Under the pieces are notes generated by a model. The model made no database searches and had not been told where the DNA came from. It saw only the letters and a list, made by a program, of their open reading frames with translations. A stretch of DNA of 64,000 nucleotides from Liolophura sinensis. Taxonomy: Eukaryota > Mollusca > Polyplacophora > Chitonida > Chitonidae. Position numbers and translations under genes: made by a program. Where the stretch lies: contig NC_088301.1 of the NCBI RefSeq assembly GCF_032854445.1, positions 46,435,116 through 46,499,115 on the forward strand. The letters run 5' to 3'. Within the stretch, counting starts at the first letter, position 1. Each line of letters starts with the position of its first letter. Of the stretch, positions 22,241-32,712 are shown piece after piece.

Positions 22241-22768
22241 TAGTTTAACTTTTAATACACTTTTAATACATTGCGATGGGAGATGAGTAGATTAGTTCTG
22301 CATAATAAGGTGTAAACTATACAAGTATACGCAAGGAAGATGAGGATAAATTATTTCTATTTATTTGAGCGTTGAATTTATCTGTTTGTTTTAAGGTATC
22401 TATAAATGTGTTTTCTTTTACACTTGAAACATTTATATACTCAAAAAGACAATTATACATAATATCTTTATATAGCGCCCAGTTTTATGAGTGAAGGAAA
22501 CCGAAGTTAGTTACGGACCTTTTGCAAGTTACCTTAGCAATTTCACAGATATGATATACATCATATTGACGGAAAGCAATAAGTAGTTAACTATTATGTA
22601 ACGCCACACAAGGGAGTACTGGTTACCATTTCTTGCCCACAAGGCCCCAATATAACAATGAACAATGGGATCTTGATGGTTTATTGTGCGCGTAGTCTGT
22701 CTGTAACCCCTCCCTTTGTGTAGAACTTCATTATGATGTACCTATAGTGTACAAAGCTAGCTAGATCT

Positions 22769-22968
22769 CCTACAGGATGTAAGTCTTTAATCATAAGACA
22801 AGAGTGTCCTAATTCAAGAATTTATGTGAACAGTTAGAATAAAACCCTAACTGAGCTAAACTGACAAGAGGCCGTATTTGTTCGGTTAAACCTGTGAACA
22901 TCTTCTAAGTATCACACTGTCTTCACTGGCGTGGCTGCACGCCTACAGGATGTAAGTCTTTAATCATA
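22769..22968 (+). repeat. 27-bp direct repeat, 173 bases apart
   Basis: The same 27 bases, starting CCTACAGGATGTAAGTCTTT, occur at 22769-22795 and 22942-22968, bracketing copy 2 of repeat R. This could be a duplication made when R inserted, or a local tandem duplication. Confidence 0.8.
22828..22932 (+). repeat. Dispersed repeat R, copy 2
   Basis: 'acagttagaataaaacccta', 'gacaagaggccgtatttg' and 'atcacactgtcttcactg' align with copy 1 over about 100 bases with moderate divergence. Confidence 0.6.
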
Positions 22969-24189
22969 TTTGACAAGAGTATGTCATTTTAACCCGTCTG
23001 ATCAGCCAACAGTAATTGTATTGTAGTGTACCTTCAACCCAATATATTCATCCCGTATATGCATGTATATAGAACAACATAAATGTATACAAGTTGGTGT
23101 ATCATAATGCACCACCTTTCATTAAAATGCGTTCAAGGATAACAAGGAAAAGCGTAGCAAACTGTGCAGTATGTTGACTGAAGTCTCAAAAATACAAAAA
23201 AAAGAAAAAAACCCATAAAAACAAAACAGCAAACTCTGATAGAAAAAAATATCATCCCCTATCTCGAACCTGTCCTGTATTTTCAATACTCTGTTAATGC
23301 TAAGCACGTGCTAAGTTTAATGAACAATCTTACAGGGTGACCACAGGAAATGCGGAAAATTTATAGTAGGACTGGCAGATCAATGTATTCCTTGATTATA
23401 CCAAAGACTAAGAAAGTAGCGATGTAGTTCTACTCAGCCCTCCACATTTCATACAGCCTTAGATGATATAGTAAATGTACATTTACGTGACCAACATGTT
23501 TCACTATAGATAGGTCCAGAGTTATGGCAGTTACAACAGTTATGGAAACTAAATTGATTAATATGCAAATTAACAATTATATTGATATAAAAAGCAATGA
23601 CCGTTAAAAACAACAAAAGAAATCCCAGTGAATCCACCAGAACTGCCATATTTCATACTATACTGTACCTCCTCGTTTCCCGCGAACTTTAAACAGTATT
23701 ATTTAGCAAATCTACGATTGTTTATACCTTATTTGGCCACAGGTATGCAATGAGCTACAATCTTTGAAAGAGAACGATAAACTATAGCTGTTTAAAAAGT
23801 TTCTTACGTAGCAGTAAGATCCATATGTCATTTGTAGAGGTGTATAGAGTGTAGGCGGAATTAAATTACATTGATGTTGGGTATATATACCGACGTGGGG
23901 AGAATAAAGGAACAAATGAACGGGTTTAATAAGTGTATAATCACGATGCGTACAGTTAAATTCTTGTAAAGTTGAGATTGGCGTCCACAAATTTGTAAGT
24001 CGTTGACTCCCTTCTCAGATTCTCATTGTGAATAGCAGATTCTTCAATGAACTGAGGTCAAGCCATCGGTCACGTGATGTAAACAGCGAGCTCAACTTAA
24101 CAAATCCTTTAAGTTGAGACTTCACACATCTTTTGATTCCGACAGATGCACATGTGAAGCATTACAGTGATTATTTAACGTGGCCAAAT

Positions 24190-24640
24190 TTTGTTGACCC
24201 TATGTCATGCGGCTCACAGATCATTGCATTATAGAGACGAGTTGCAACTCGCAGGCTGTCACGGCAACGGAGCGCTCGGACACTGCTGGACACACTCATT
24301 ATGAATAGCCAAGATCAGACTGTCCTCGCATAGCCGATCAATAGCATGCAGGCTTCATTAAATCATACCGGCTTGTGTGCCCACAACTAGTCCAAGCGTG
24401 TCGGTTGACCATGCCCGCTTATGTCCAGCCGTACAACTGACCGGTCAGATATATGCACGTCAGACTGTCTGAGCAGCGTGTACACAACAGACGCTAACAC
24501 ACCCCGCATAACACTAGCAGCTGAACACAGAGAGATAACGGAGCTCGGCTGCCACGCAAGCCTGGCCAGCTGTTCGGATAACAGACTAATCGGCATCAGC
24601 GGATGTTTTCCAGGACCCAGTGCGTGTGTGGTGAGCCTAA
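24190..24640 (+). promoter_or_regulatory. CpG-richer block, candidate promoter and 5' noncoding exon of the EHD-like gene
   Basis: The stretch is clearly richer in G, C and CG dinucleotides than the AT-rich sequence on either side. A consensus-like donor (GTG|GTGAGC) at 24631 could end a noncoding first exon that splices to 25314. This is inferred from composition and one splice site only. Confidence 0.3.
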
Positions 24641-25313
24641 ATACATGTAACTGTAAATGTTCACGTTTGTTATACTGTCATCATCACCATCTACATTAAT
24701 TGTATATCATAGGCTTGCTCAGTGTAGGCGTTCACCGTGTTTTAATTTATTTTGATTGCATGAAAAATGCATGCCTCATATCATTTTGAATGTGGTTAGC
24801 ATTTGTGTTCACTCTGAGCTCGAACAGTGATGGTTGGGAATAGCTATGGCTTCGGTTGTTGTACGGACTACGCCGTCATAGAAGATACAAATATGAATGT
24901 TACTGTCACCAACCCTTTGGCTTCAGTAGTTTAGGGCTACAAGAGACTTGAACATTGACAGCTCAGCCAGCCATGTTTGGTTTGCATTTGGTGTTAATTA
25001 ACTTGGAAGTTACACAACATTGTTATTGGGTGTTGATGCATGGTGTATTTGCCTGCAGTATACCTGCACATGTATAGGACATGCTGTCATATGTAAAGAG
25101 GCTCAGTCTGAGCCAGAATATAGTTTCCAAAGTGTACATGTATGTGACCACATCCCCTTTGAACATATGGCATGTGGCCAAATGAAAAGGTGATGCGGGT
25201 GTAGAATGTACCGTGACCTTGTCACGTGCATGGTTTAATAAGTCATTTTTTTTGCTGCATTGTATTTGTCACCGCTATCCCTGAAAGCTTCTGATGCATA
25301 ATTTCTGTTTCAG

Positions 25314-25361
25314 ATCATTACAACTGAATTCGGGCATAATCGTTTTTAAGGAAAATGGAAG
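25314..25361 (+). CDS. EHD-like exon 1 (5' UTR plus ATG GAA G)
   Basis: Acceptor 'atttctgtttcag' and donor G|GTACGT. Coding starts at the ATG 25355-25357, contributes only seven bases and leaves phase 1, which the next exon completes as GAA. Confidence 0.7.
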
Positions 25362-28300
25362 GTACGTAAATCACCCATCCGTGTGATCGTTATAGCATTA
25401 AGTTCTGTTTTTTGTTTAGTAACTCTGGCACCAGAATTATAGCCTCCACTCGTCATTGCCCTCAAGTTTCGAATTGTAGGCTGTGCATGTGTGCGTATCC
25501 ATGCATTAGTCAGAGCATAGCCAGGCCTCTATATATTAATCTTACTGCTTACATACAAAGTCCAGAATTTATGCCCATAACATTATGTGAGTACCGTTGG
25601 TAATACGCACTCTCCATTTTAGACCGACCTTACCCTGTTGTAACAGATAACCTGTTGTGATTAAGGCTTCAGAACACAAATATAATTACACGTGTGCATT
25701 CGTAAACGTGATGTCGTTTTTGGTGCTAAGAATAACCGTCATGGCCCATCGAATGGGCATACCCCATGCATGGTATACAGCCAGACAAACTTACTACATA
25801 GGCCTACCAACACGTATATATAAGCCTATATATATATATAACTGCCGTGGACTAAATAATCCTATTGTCTCCTAATAGATATGTGCATATGTCAACTAGG
25901 ATTTCCACATTGGAATATACTATATATACGTTCGTTCTTGAATCTCATTTTAATAATTTCGCTGAAAAAATCTGATGATAAAAAGTACTTCGAGGAAATA
26001 GGCGGACTGCATTTTATCAGTATAACATGGAGAAATCTACAGTATGTTCAAATTGATTTCATCCCCATGCATGCACTCAGTTTATGTTTCATTAATTTAA
26101 AGGAGAAGAAAATTTAAAAACATGACACTATAGGCTGAAAAGAGCACATTTTTTGAGTTCCACCGGAAATGTACGAACTGCACTTCGGCCGTTTCCGACG
26201 GCAATTCTTCTCCTAACACGACTATTTCTTAGGCAAAATGGAGTCGCCCACAGCGGATTTTGGCGCTGATTTTATTTATAATTTATCAACTTGAGGTACA
26301 TATTATAATTTTATTTATGGCATGCACCTGCGAGGAAATCCAAACTGTTTTCAATTATGTTTGATTGATATTTAAATTTTCTTCTCCTTTAAGGAATGCC
26401 ACAAAAGCGGGTATAGGTAGCATGTGTGCTTTATTTTGGAGTCTGGTGGACTAGGTTAATGTATTGGGTTAACTACAGTACAAATACGGACGAGACTAGT
26501 TATATACCGCTATTTGTCTTTTTCAGGGTTTTTGTGTTAGATGGCTTAAATATAAAGGCATCTGTATTTTTTTCTTTTCGGTTATTGATGTTTTCATTGT
26601 CATGTCGAATGTTGTAACTGTTTCCGTCTAATATTTTCTTGACACGGTATAGCTGAAAGATTGCCAATTTGTTGTTCAATCCCATTCATCCATTTATTCT
26701 TTCGATATTTTTAGAAGCGAAGAAACGCAACAGAGACCATATCGAAGCCATTCTAAACTCTGATGCCTCAACACGACCTCACTCCGCATGTAAGTATTCG
26801 TTAATGCACTCATTTTAAATTTTAAAAGGGGGTCACATTCTCTAGTATGTGCCATTTTGCAAATGGTATCTTGAGTTGTTCAAATGCGCTTCGCTATTTT
26901 TGTGCCCAGGCCAAAAAATGAAAGAATACCATGGCGCGGTCGTTTGAAAGTGCATTAACTAATACTTGTATTAAGTCATATTATATATTTAAAATTTTAG
27001 TGAAACTTAGCAGCTATTGCAATTATCCAAAGCCCACGTTCCATGTAACAGAAGAAGGCTTAGTTCATAGTTAATATACTATCAGGCAATTGCTTTGTGG
27101 CAAAGGACAAACTTGAAAATTTAGCTTAAAGTCAAATGTGTTATATAGGTCTCAAGACAGTTTTTGAACGACTGGGTCCTGATAAAAAAATAATAATAAA
27201 AGTGGATCAATTTCGGTCTCCCACATGCAGAGAATACTATAGAGGACCCTATTTCCTCTTTTCTAGGGGATTTAGGTGGCGATATATTTTTTTAAGCCTT
27301 ACCTTATTGTTTATTGGACATCACTTGCCTTAACGGCAGAAGTATATATGTCACATAAGGCAAAGTTTTAGTTACTAGCCTATGGTTTTATCCGGGTTTA
27401 CCTCCTCGACCCTTAAAATTTATAGAATTTTTTTTGGGTATACCCCGTTAAACACCAATCACTTACAGGCCTTAATAAACAAAGATGAAGAGCGTTTTGA
27501 AAATAAGGTTTGCAAGTTATGTACGCTTAATTATGAAATAATCTGAATATAATGCTAGTAAACTGAGGGATAAATTACTACGCTGGCTGCAAAGAATTCT
27601 AGAATACGTATTCCGCGCTTTGGCCTTTTAGCTGTTGTTTCGTGCCGCAAAGAGTCTTTACTTTTTCATTATAATTCATAGCTGAATTTATCTTAAACCA
27701 TAAACTGACCCCAGAATTTGCCTCCGTATTACTCCAGAAATATCTGGTTTTCAATTTGGTCGTAGGGAAACCTGAAAACGCGTATATTATGTCAGTAACC
27801 TGCTATATTTCCATCGTTCCCTTTGTAGATAAAGTTATTTTGGATGAATTGGTTAGTATCTACAAGTCCAATATCAGACCTCTGGAGGATGCTTATAAAT
27901 TTTTTCACTTGAAGAGAAGATACAACCCATGTAAGTATCTAAACAACTACAGCACAGGGCAAAAAAGAACAGTAAAATGGTTGGGGTTATAATAATGCTG
28001 TTAGAGTGGTTTTAATCTTTTACGCTGAAAACTTAACGTAGTCTAGTGATTTGATGGCATTTATGCAGAATACTGACGTATTTTATGCTGTTATACATGG
28101 ATAATTTTTTATGTGATTTGGTTTGCCTCTTTACTCATTTACTTCCCCTTTTTACTCACCCGGACGCTGTCGTATAAGTGAATTATTCTTGAGTATCGCG
28201 CAAAAAAGCAATCAAATAAATAAATCAAATTTTATTAGCCAGTCATATAGGCAGAGGTATTTGTACCTGTATTGTTGAATTTGTGATGGTGATGATGCGC

Positions 28301-30459
28301 CTGCTGCACCTTTTCGTGATTGCGAAGGTAACCAGATAGTAATATATTTGTTGCGATATATATTGGTTTGACTTGATTGGTTGTTCTTGTTGTGCCAGTA
28401 TCCGATATCCATGCAAAACCATCTCTGCTTGTACTTGGTCCTCGAAGCTCGGGTAAGACCTCCATGATCAACTACATTCTAGGCTTGGAAGGACCTCACG
28501 CATTGAGGGTTGGTACGTATACCAAAAATGTGCTTAATGAGAAGCATGGCTAAAGGATAGATGACCTAGTATTTCTATAGATATGTACAATTTAAAGTGT
28601 TGCGAAATACATTTGATATCGGTTTTGCTCCTTTTATCTTGTGTAGATCTACTGTGCTGCCCTATTAAGAAATGAATGGTAACTGGAAACAGTTTGGTCA
28701 AGTTTTGGCAATGAACTAATCAGGACAATTACTATGGTGCACGTATAGGTGTGGATCCCACGTCGTCTGATTTCGTTATAATTGACCACGGCCGCAGACG
28801 GAAGATGCTGCCTGGCACCGCCTTGTTGGCCGATGAATCCAAGCCCTACTCTGCATTAGCGAAATATGGAATGGTAAGTATATGGAAAAGTCTCGGATGA
28901 TCTCTGCAGAATGGTCATTTTGGGAATATGATACAGTTTTTCTGCCCAGTAAGAGTATTCTTCGATCTTTGCAGGCAGATTTTTAAGTATCAAGACACAG
29001 CGTAACATGAGATTTCCATCCATGTGTGTACTTTCTATGCTATATGCATTCTCTTACATTCATATTACACTAAATTTCTTCTCAGCATGTACGTACTGTA
29101 TCTTCACCTATAGGATTGAATTTCTGGATATATACTTACTTTTACGCTATAGATTTATTTTGTATGTAACCTTTACACAAGATTTATTGTCTATGTATCA
29201 TAAACTTATTAAATATATGTGAACTTATTTCTTGACCTGCATTTACACTGTATTTATTTTCTATAACCTTTTCACTAGGCTTATTTTTCTGTGTTTGCCT
29301 ATCTTTACACTAGGCTTATTTTTTCTCTACATACCTGTGCATTAGATTTATTTCATGTATATTCCTGCATGTACAATGCCTTAATGTTTTTTTCCAGAAC
29401 TTGGCGGCTAATTTACACGGGGCTGAATTTCCAGTTAAGGTACTAAACCACCTCACAGTAATTGACAGCCCAGGTATCATGGAAAACTCTGATCAACAGA
29501 TGCAGGGGCACCACTATATAGAAGTCTGCCAGTGGTTTATCAGTAGGGCTTCTCTTATCTTCTTCGTTTTCGATTCCTCAAAGCTTGATGCCGGGAAACA
29601 GTTACGGGAGGTCTTCCGTAGACTTAAAGGCCACGAAGGAAAACTGCGTATCATTCTAAACAAAGCAGACAACACGGATGGGGAAGTGCTTCTAAGAAAT
29701 TACGGTGCGTTTTGCTGGAACTTGAAAGGGCTAATACCGAATCTAGCCGACCTCCCTCGGGTTTATCTGGTATCTTGCTGGTCAAAGCCCTACGAAGACG
29801 TACAATATAGGGATGTGCTTGTAACGGAAGAGAATTTGTTGGTGCAAGATATTCAGGAGACAATAGATACTCGATGCGAAGCCGTCATAACGTCACTACT
29901 GGCCTACGCTTTGTCCGTCGAAACGCACGCAATCATCGTGGACGCTTACTTAAATGCATATGACGATCACAAACACAGTTGGTTACGGTGGAAAAATGGG
30001 GCTTTGCAATCAGACCTGGTGGACTGCCCTGATCTGTTTAACATTCCCCAAAGGGTAGGCGCTAAAACCTCGAACCACGAAGGATTTCTGAATGTTCATG
30101 TTTACAGACAGTTTTTCTTGGCGAATCCTATATGTACGTTCTATCGGGCTTCCCATGGTAGAAACGGTGTCATATTTTCAGGAGCGACGGTTCTAGAAAA
30201 GGCTCAGGAGGCCATAAGAACAACAATCCCAAATCTGCTTGCTAAACAGAGAGCGATAAGAACAGAATCATTAGTAAATGGATCTCATAAACCAGAGGCG
30301 AACGGTATGGGTATTTTGTCCAACACCATGAAAAACATGCTTTCTCCACGAAAACAGCTAAGAACGCTTCTCGACAAGTCACCACTGTCATCATCGTGGA
30401 TACCTTCACCACTGGGCTTTGTTACTGAAAAAGTTCAAAGTGCTCTAAAGAGTTACTGA
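25314..30459 (+). CDS. EHD/dynamin-like P-loop protein without an EH domain
   Basis: EHD proteins are dynamin-related nucleotide hydrolases that oligomerise on and remodel membranes. The gene has coding parts 25355-25361, 26715-26789, 27829-27930, 28399-28512, 28749-28873 and 29398-30459, all AG/GT bordered and in phase, giving 494 residues. A helical N-terminus with IRPLEDAYKF (EHD-type PLE..Y.F) precedes the G domain: P-loop GPRSSGKTS (residues 75-83), ALRVGVDPTSSDF (switch I region), DSPGIM (164-169, where DTPG is usual), FDSSKLDAG and NKAD (229-232). Family members are usually about 530-550 residues and end in a C-terminal EH domain. Here the last 150 residues are basic and serine-rich with no EF-hand-like EH loop, so it may be sarcalumenin-like or a lineage-specific EHD paralogue. 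The ATG is the first in the exon after acceptor 25313. Confidence 0.9.
26097..26392. mobile_element. Non-autonomous inverted-repeat element flanked by TTAA
   Basis: AGGAGAAGAAAATTTAAA at 26101-26118 is perfectly inverted at 26371-26388, and TTAA stands on both outer sides (26097-26100 and 26389-26392). The whole is about 290 bases and has no ORF. TTAA target duplication is typical of piggyBac-type transposition, but the ends do not start with CCC, so the superfamily is open. It sits in the intron between EHD-like exons 1 and 2. Confidence 0.75.
26715..26789 (+). CDS. EHD-like exon 2
   Basis: Acceptor 'cgatatttttag' and donor T|GTAAGT. It reads EAKKRNRDHIEAILNSDAST then RPHSA, a charged helical N-terminus, and ends in phase 1. 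Confidence 0.8.
26935..27182 (+). mobile_element. Inverted-repeat element (MITE-like family M), copy 1
   Basis: The left end 'gcggtcgtttgaaagtgcat' and right end 'acagtttttgaacgactggg' are inverted relatives. The interior has 'aatacttgtattaagtcata' and 'gctta.ttcatagttaatat' in common with the copies at 51.9 and 61.5 kb. It lies in the intron after EHD-like exon 2. Confidence 0.65.
27829..27930 (+). CDS. EHD-like exon 3 (N-terminal helical lobe)
   Basis: Acceptor 'tccctttgtag' and donor T|GTAAGT. It encodes KVILDELVSIYKSNIRPLED then AYKFFHLKRRYNP, the helical region that precedes the P-loop in EHD proteins. Confidence 0.9.
28162..28226 (+). repeat. SINE tail fragment in an EHD-like intron
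   Basis: 'cgctgtcgtataagtgaatt', 'attcttgagtatcgcg' and 'caatcaaataaataaatc' match the SINE 3' end only. Confidence 0.78.
28399..28512 (+). CDS. EHD-like exon 4 (P-loop)
   Basis: Acceptor 'cttgttgtgccag' and donor G|GTACGT. It encodes KPSLLVLGPRSSGKTSMINY then ILGLE and ALRVG, the nucleotide-binding loop and following helix. Confidence 0.94.
28749..28873 (+). CDS. EHD-like exon 5 (switch I region)
   Basis: Acceptor 'cacgtatag' and donor ATG|GTAAGT. It encodes VDPTSSDFVIIDHGRRRKML then PGTALLADESKPYSALAKYG, matching the EHD pattern PTTDxF..V.HG...PG.AL..D. It ends in phase 0. Confidence 0.93.
29130..29390 (+). repeat. Degenerate pyrimidine-rich repeat before the last EHD-like exon
   Basis: Phrases such as 'ctttacactaggcttatttt', 'cttttcactaggcttatttt' and 'tgcattagatttatttcatg' recur every 35 or so bases. 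The result is a long T-rich tract reaching the acceptor at 29397. Confidence 0.5.
29398..30459 (+). CDS. EHD-like exon 6 (G3, G4 and C-terminal part)
   Basis: Acceptor 'ttttttccag'. It is one uninterrupted 353-codon exon with DSPGIM, FDSSKLD, RIILNKAD, NYGAFCWNLKGLI and RVYLVSCWSKPY, all EHD-typical. After about residue 330 of the protein similarity is weak. The tail (SPRKQLRTLLDKSPLSSSW) is basic and serine-rich. The stop TGA is at 30457-30459. Confidence 0.96.
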   Translation, partial: NLAANLHGAEFPVKVLNHLTVIDSPGIMENSDQQMQGHHYIEVCQWFISRASLIFFVFDSSKLDAGKQLREVFRRLKGHEGKLRIILNKADNTDGEVLLRNYGAFCWNLKGLIPNLADLPRVYLVSCWSKPYEDVQYRDVLVTEENLLVQDIQETIDTRCEAVITSLLAYALSVETHAIIVDAYLNAYDDHKHSWLRWKNGALQSDLVDCPDLFNIPQRVGAKTSNHEGFLNVHVYRQFFLANPICTFYRASHGRNGVIFSGATVLEKAQEAIRTTIPNLLAKQRAIRTESLVNGSHKPEANGMGILSNTMKNMLSPRKQLRTLLDKSPLSSSWIPSPLGFVTEKVQSALKSY

Positions 30460-30852
30460 TAGAACGATACATCTTCTGCTGTTAACAGAAACATTGGTAT
30501 CATTACAAAAGGATATACTTATTTAATATATACATATATATAATTTATTATATACCATAACAGTACTCATTAATACTGTTGGTGAAATGCGACGACGAAG
30601 CAGTTGCAGAGTATTGTAAGGTTCTCTTATTTTAGTTGCGTACTTTAATGATAAATTTTATTTCAGACTATGAAGTCCATATTTATAGAGATGAATGTAT
30701 ACTAACAGAACAGTGTGATTTACGTACCGCAAAGAGATAAAGCAAGCGTCATTTATTTATCTGAAAATGTGAATTATGTTGATGATACTTTATTTTAATC
30801 TTCATTTCAACTCATATTAATATATTTCGTTTATTTATGTGTAAACTCGAGC

Positions 30853-30858
30853 AATAAA
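30853..30858 (+). terminator. Candidate polyadenylation signal of the EHD-like gene
   Basis: AATAAA lies about 390 bases after the stop and is followed by a T-rich stretch. It is the first clear AATAAA downstream that I see. Cleavage there is inferred. Confidence 0.45.
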
Positions 30859-30992
30859 TTTGTTTTTCAAACTAAATTTTATTCTGATTATTTATGCGTT
30901 ATGTCTGATTTCAAGACATCAGCATTTTGAGCATTTCTAAACCATTGACATGTAATAAATTGCAACTACATGTAAAATCTTTTTACATAATT

Positions 30993-31092
30993 CGGCCATA
31001 CTTCACCGGTTACCGTATACGTGTGACCATTTGACAGCTATCACACTGTCGTCGCTGTTCCGGTTTTACTCTCTATGCTGTACACCTTTATT
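30993..31092 (+). repeat. Dispersed repeat R, copy 3
   Basis: 'cggccatacttcaccggtta', 'cgtgtgaccatttgacagct' and 'atcacactgtcgtcgctgtt' are nearly identical to copy 1 at 22.1 kb. It starts just after the presumed end of the EHD-like gene. Confidence 0.7.
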
Positions 31093-31124
31093 CCGGGCAA
31101 GTTGGTGGGGGAGTGGGGGGGTGC

Positions 31125-31253
31125 ACAAAGGTCCGCAGGTTTCTGACAGACCTTCCCGCTTACGGCTGGAGAGGAAGCCAGCATGAGCTGGACTAACTCA
31201 AAGCAACCGCATTGGTGAGAGGCTCCTGGCGTGTTACCTCTGTCGGCCAGAGC
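31125..31253 (-). repeat. SINE fragment (body and head)
   Basis: 'ggtccgcaggtttctgacag', 'gagaggaagccagcatgagc' and 'gcattggtgagaggctcctg' match the head-side half in reverse orientation. The tail half is missing. Confidence 0.82.
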
Positions 31254-31904
31254 TAAGATAGTATATGAGAAATTCGAGCGGAGTTGTGGAAAGAGAGGCA
31301 AATTTCCATTGTGCTGTACACCGTGTATTCGCCACCAAAATTAGAACGTATACCTGTATTAAGAGTAAGATAAATGGCCGCGTAATTGCCAAAGCAAAAA
31401 GCGAATATGACGAAAGTGAGTCGCGGACATACCGCGTCTTTCCATGCATACAGAACATTTTGTTTTATAGGTCTACACGGACGGATGTACGATCATAAGA
31501 ACATACGGGCAAGATGTAATTTTTAGGCAATATAAAGTCACGAAAAATATTATCATATAGCAAATCAAAAATACATCCAAGTAATTTAAATGAAGCTCCT
31601 GATTTTATCCTGTGACAGTGCGTCACATACGACTTTCTTATATACTCACACTGCAATTGCCGAGATTATTTTGCCTAAGAACACATTATTCTGTATAAGC
31701 AGTTTTTCATAATTATATCAGCGAATGAATGACTTGACCAACGACTAAAACGCTTACGTACCACTACTTACGCAGAGCTCTGCTCATGACGACAGTGTTA
31801 TGGAAGCTGGATGACGGACGGTACCATTCCATTTGCCCCTTTCTTGTGCCGCGGACGGTGATCCGCGGGGGGGAGATGTCCTTATCTGGCTTCGTACCTC
31901 ATAT

Positions 31905-32060
31905 GCATGATAACACAAATAACAACATTAATCACTCCACATGGATGCCATCGTGACGGGTTTGTTTATTTGATTGCTGTTTTACGCCGTACTCAAGAAT
32001 ATTTCACTTATGCGGCGGCAGAGAAAGGAATTTATAAACACATTTCAGCAAGATTTGCTT
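31905..32060 (+). repeat. Duplicated segment D, copy 1, split by a SINE
   Basis: The flanks 'catgataacacaaataacaa' ... 'cattaatcactccacat' and 'tttataaacacatttcagca' ... 'gatttgctta' match the uninterrupted copy at 35285-35372. Here a SINE fragment lies between them. Confidence 0.6.
31958..32022 (-). repeat. SINE tail fragment inside segment D
   Basis: TTTGTTTATTTGATTGCTG then 'ttttacgccgtactcaagaa' and 'tatttcacttatgcggcggc'. This is the SINE 3' end in reverse orientation, truncated after about 65 bases. Confidence 0.82.
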
Positions 32061-32624
32061 ATACCTGTCAAGATAAAACGCTAATTTTCTTGGAGAATTA
32101 TTATTTTTAAAATTTTACAAAAGTAGTTTATCTATTCACATTTTGAGGCGATACAACTCTTCATTAAAATCGCTTTCCATATAAACCGTGAAATCTTCAA
32201 TCACAAGGTACTGTTAAGAGTATTGTTATGTGGGATTTAGGATGTTGCCAAGACTCTTCATATTCTACGGAGGCTTTCTCGCAAGAAGCTCTCCCAAATA
32301 TCATGGCGTCAACGATATTGATACACGGAGGCGGCTATATCACGCTCTATGTATATGTCAATGCGCTCTGTGGAGAAAAAACATTTTGCATTCCAGTTTA
32401 GGGGGCAGTCGTTCGGTTGTCTCCCTTTGATCAAAGAATAGTCTAAGCTAAATGTCACAGTGGAGCGTATCCGAATGGGTGATTTATAGGATCGGATAGG
32501 CATTAAATTACAATTTGACTCGCTAGACTAATTTTAATAATATGAATTGATTACTTTTGATAATAATTTACAAATACCATAGCTCTCATGCTGAAGAATA
32601 AAGCGTATACAAAACGATATTAGC

Positions 32625-32712
32625 CTGGTTTTACGCCATACTCAGGAATATTTCACTTATACGACGGAGGCCAGCATTGTAGAGGGAGGAAATCCACGAC
32701 CATCCGCTGGTT
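32625..32712 (-). repeat. SINE fragment (tail and part of body)
   Basis: 'gttttacgccatactcagga', 'cacttatacgacggaggcca' and 'aatccacgaccatccgctgg' match the reverse SINE. Confidence 0.82.

Larger units (their letters stand above)
19441..24190. other. Plexin 3' flank and intergenic stretch
   Basis: I see no coding sequence here. It probably includes a plexin 3' UTR of unknown length, then AT-rich spacer with a SINE fragment (21908-21998), a solo end of an inverted-repeat element (21797-21817) and two copies of a dispersed repeat (22106-22240, 22828-22932). Confidence 0.6.

Noticed and set aside
24421-24699. 92-codon plus-strand frame in the GC-richer block
   Set aside because: No domain. The donor-like site at 24631 and the composition suit a noncoding first exon or promoter better.
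27440-27470. Possible SINE tail ('ccccgttaaacaccaatcac')
   Set aside because: Only about 15 matching bases without the A-rich end or the preceding conserved block. Too short to call.
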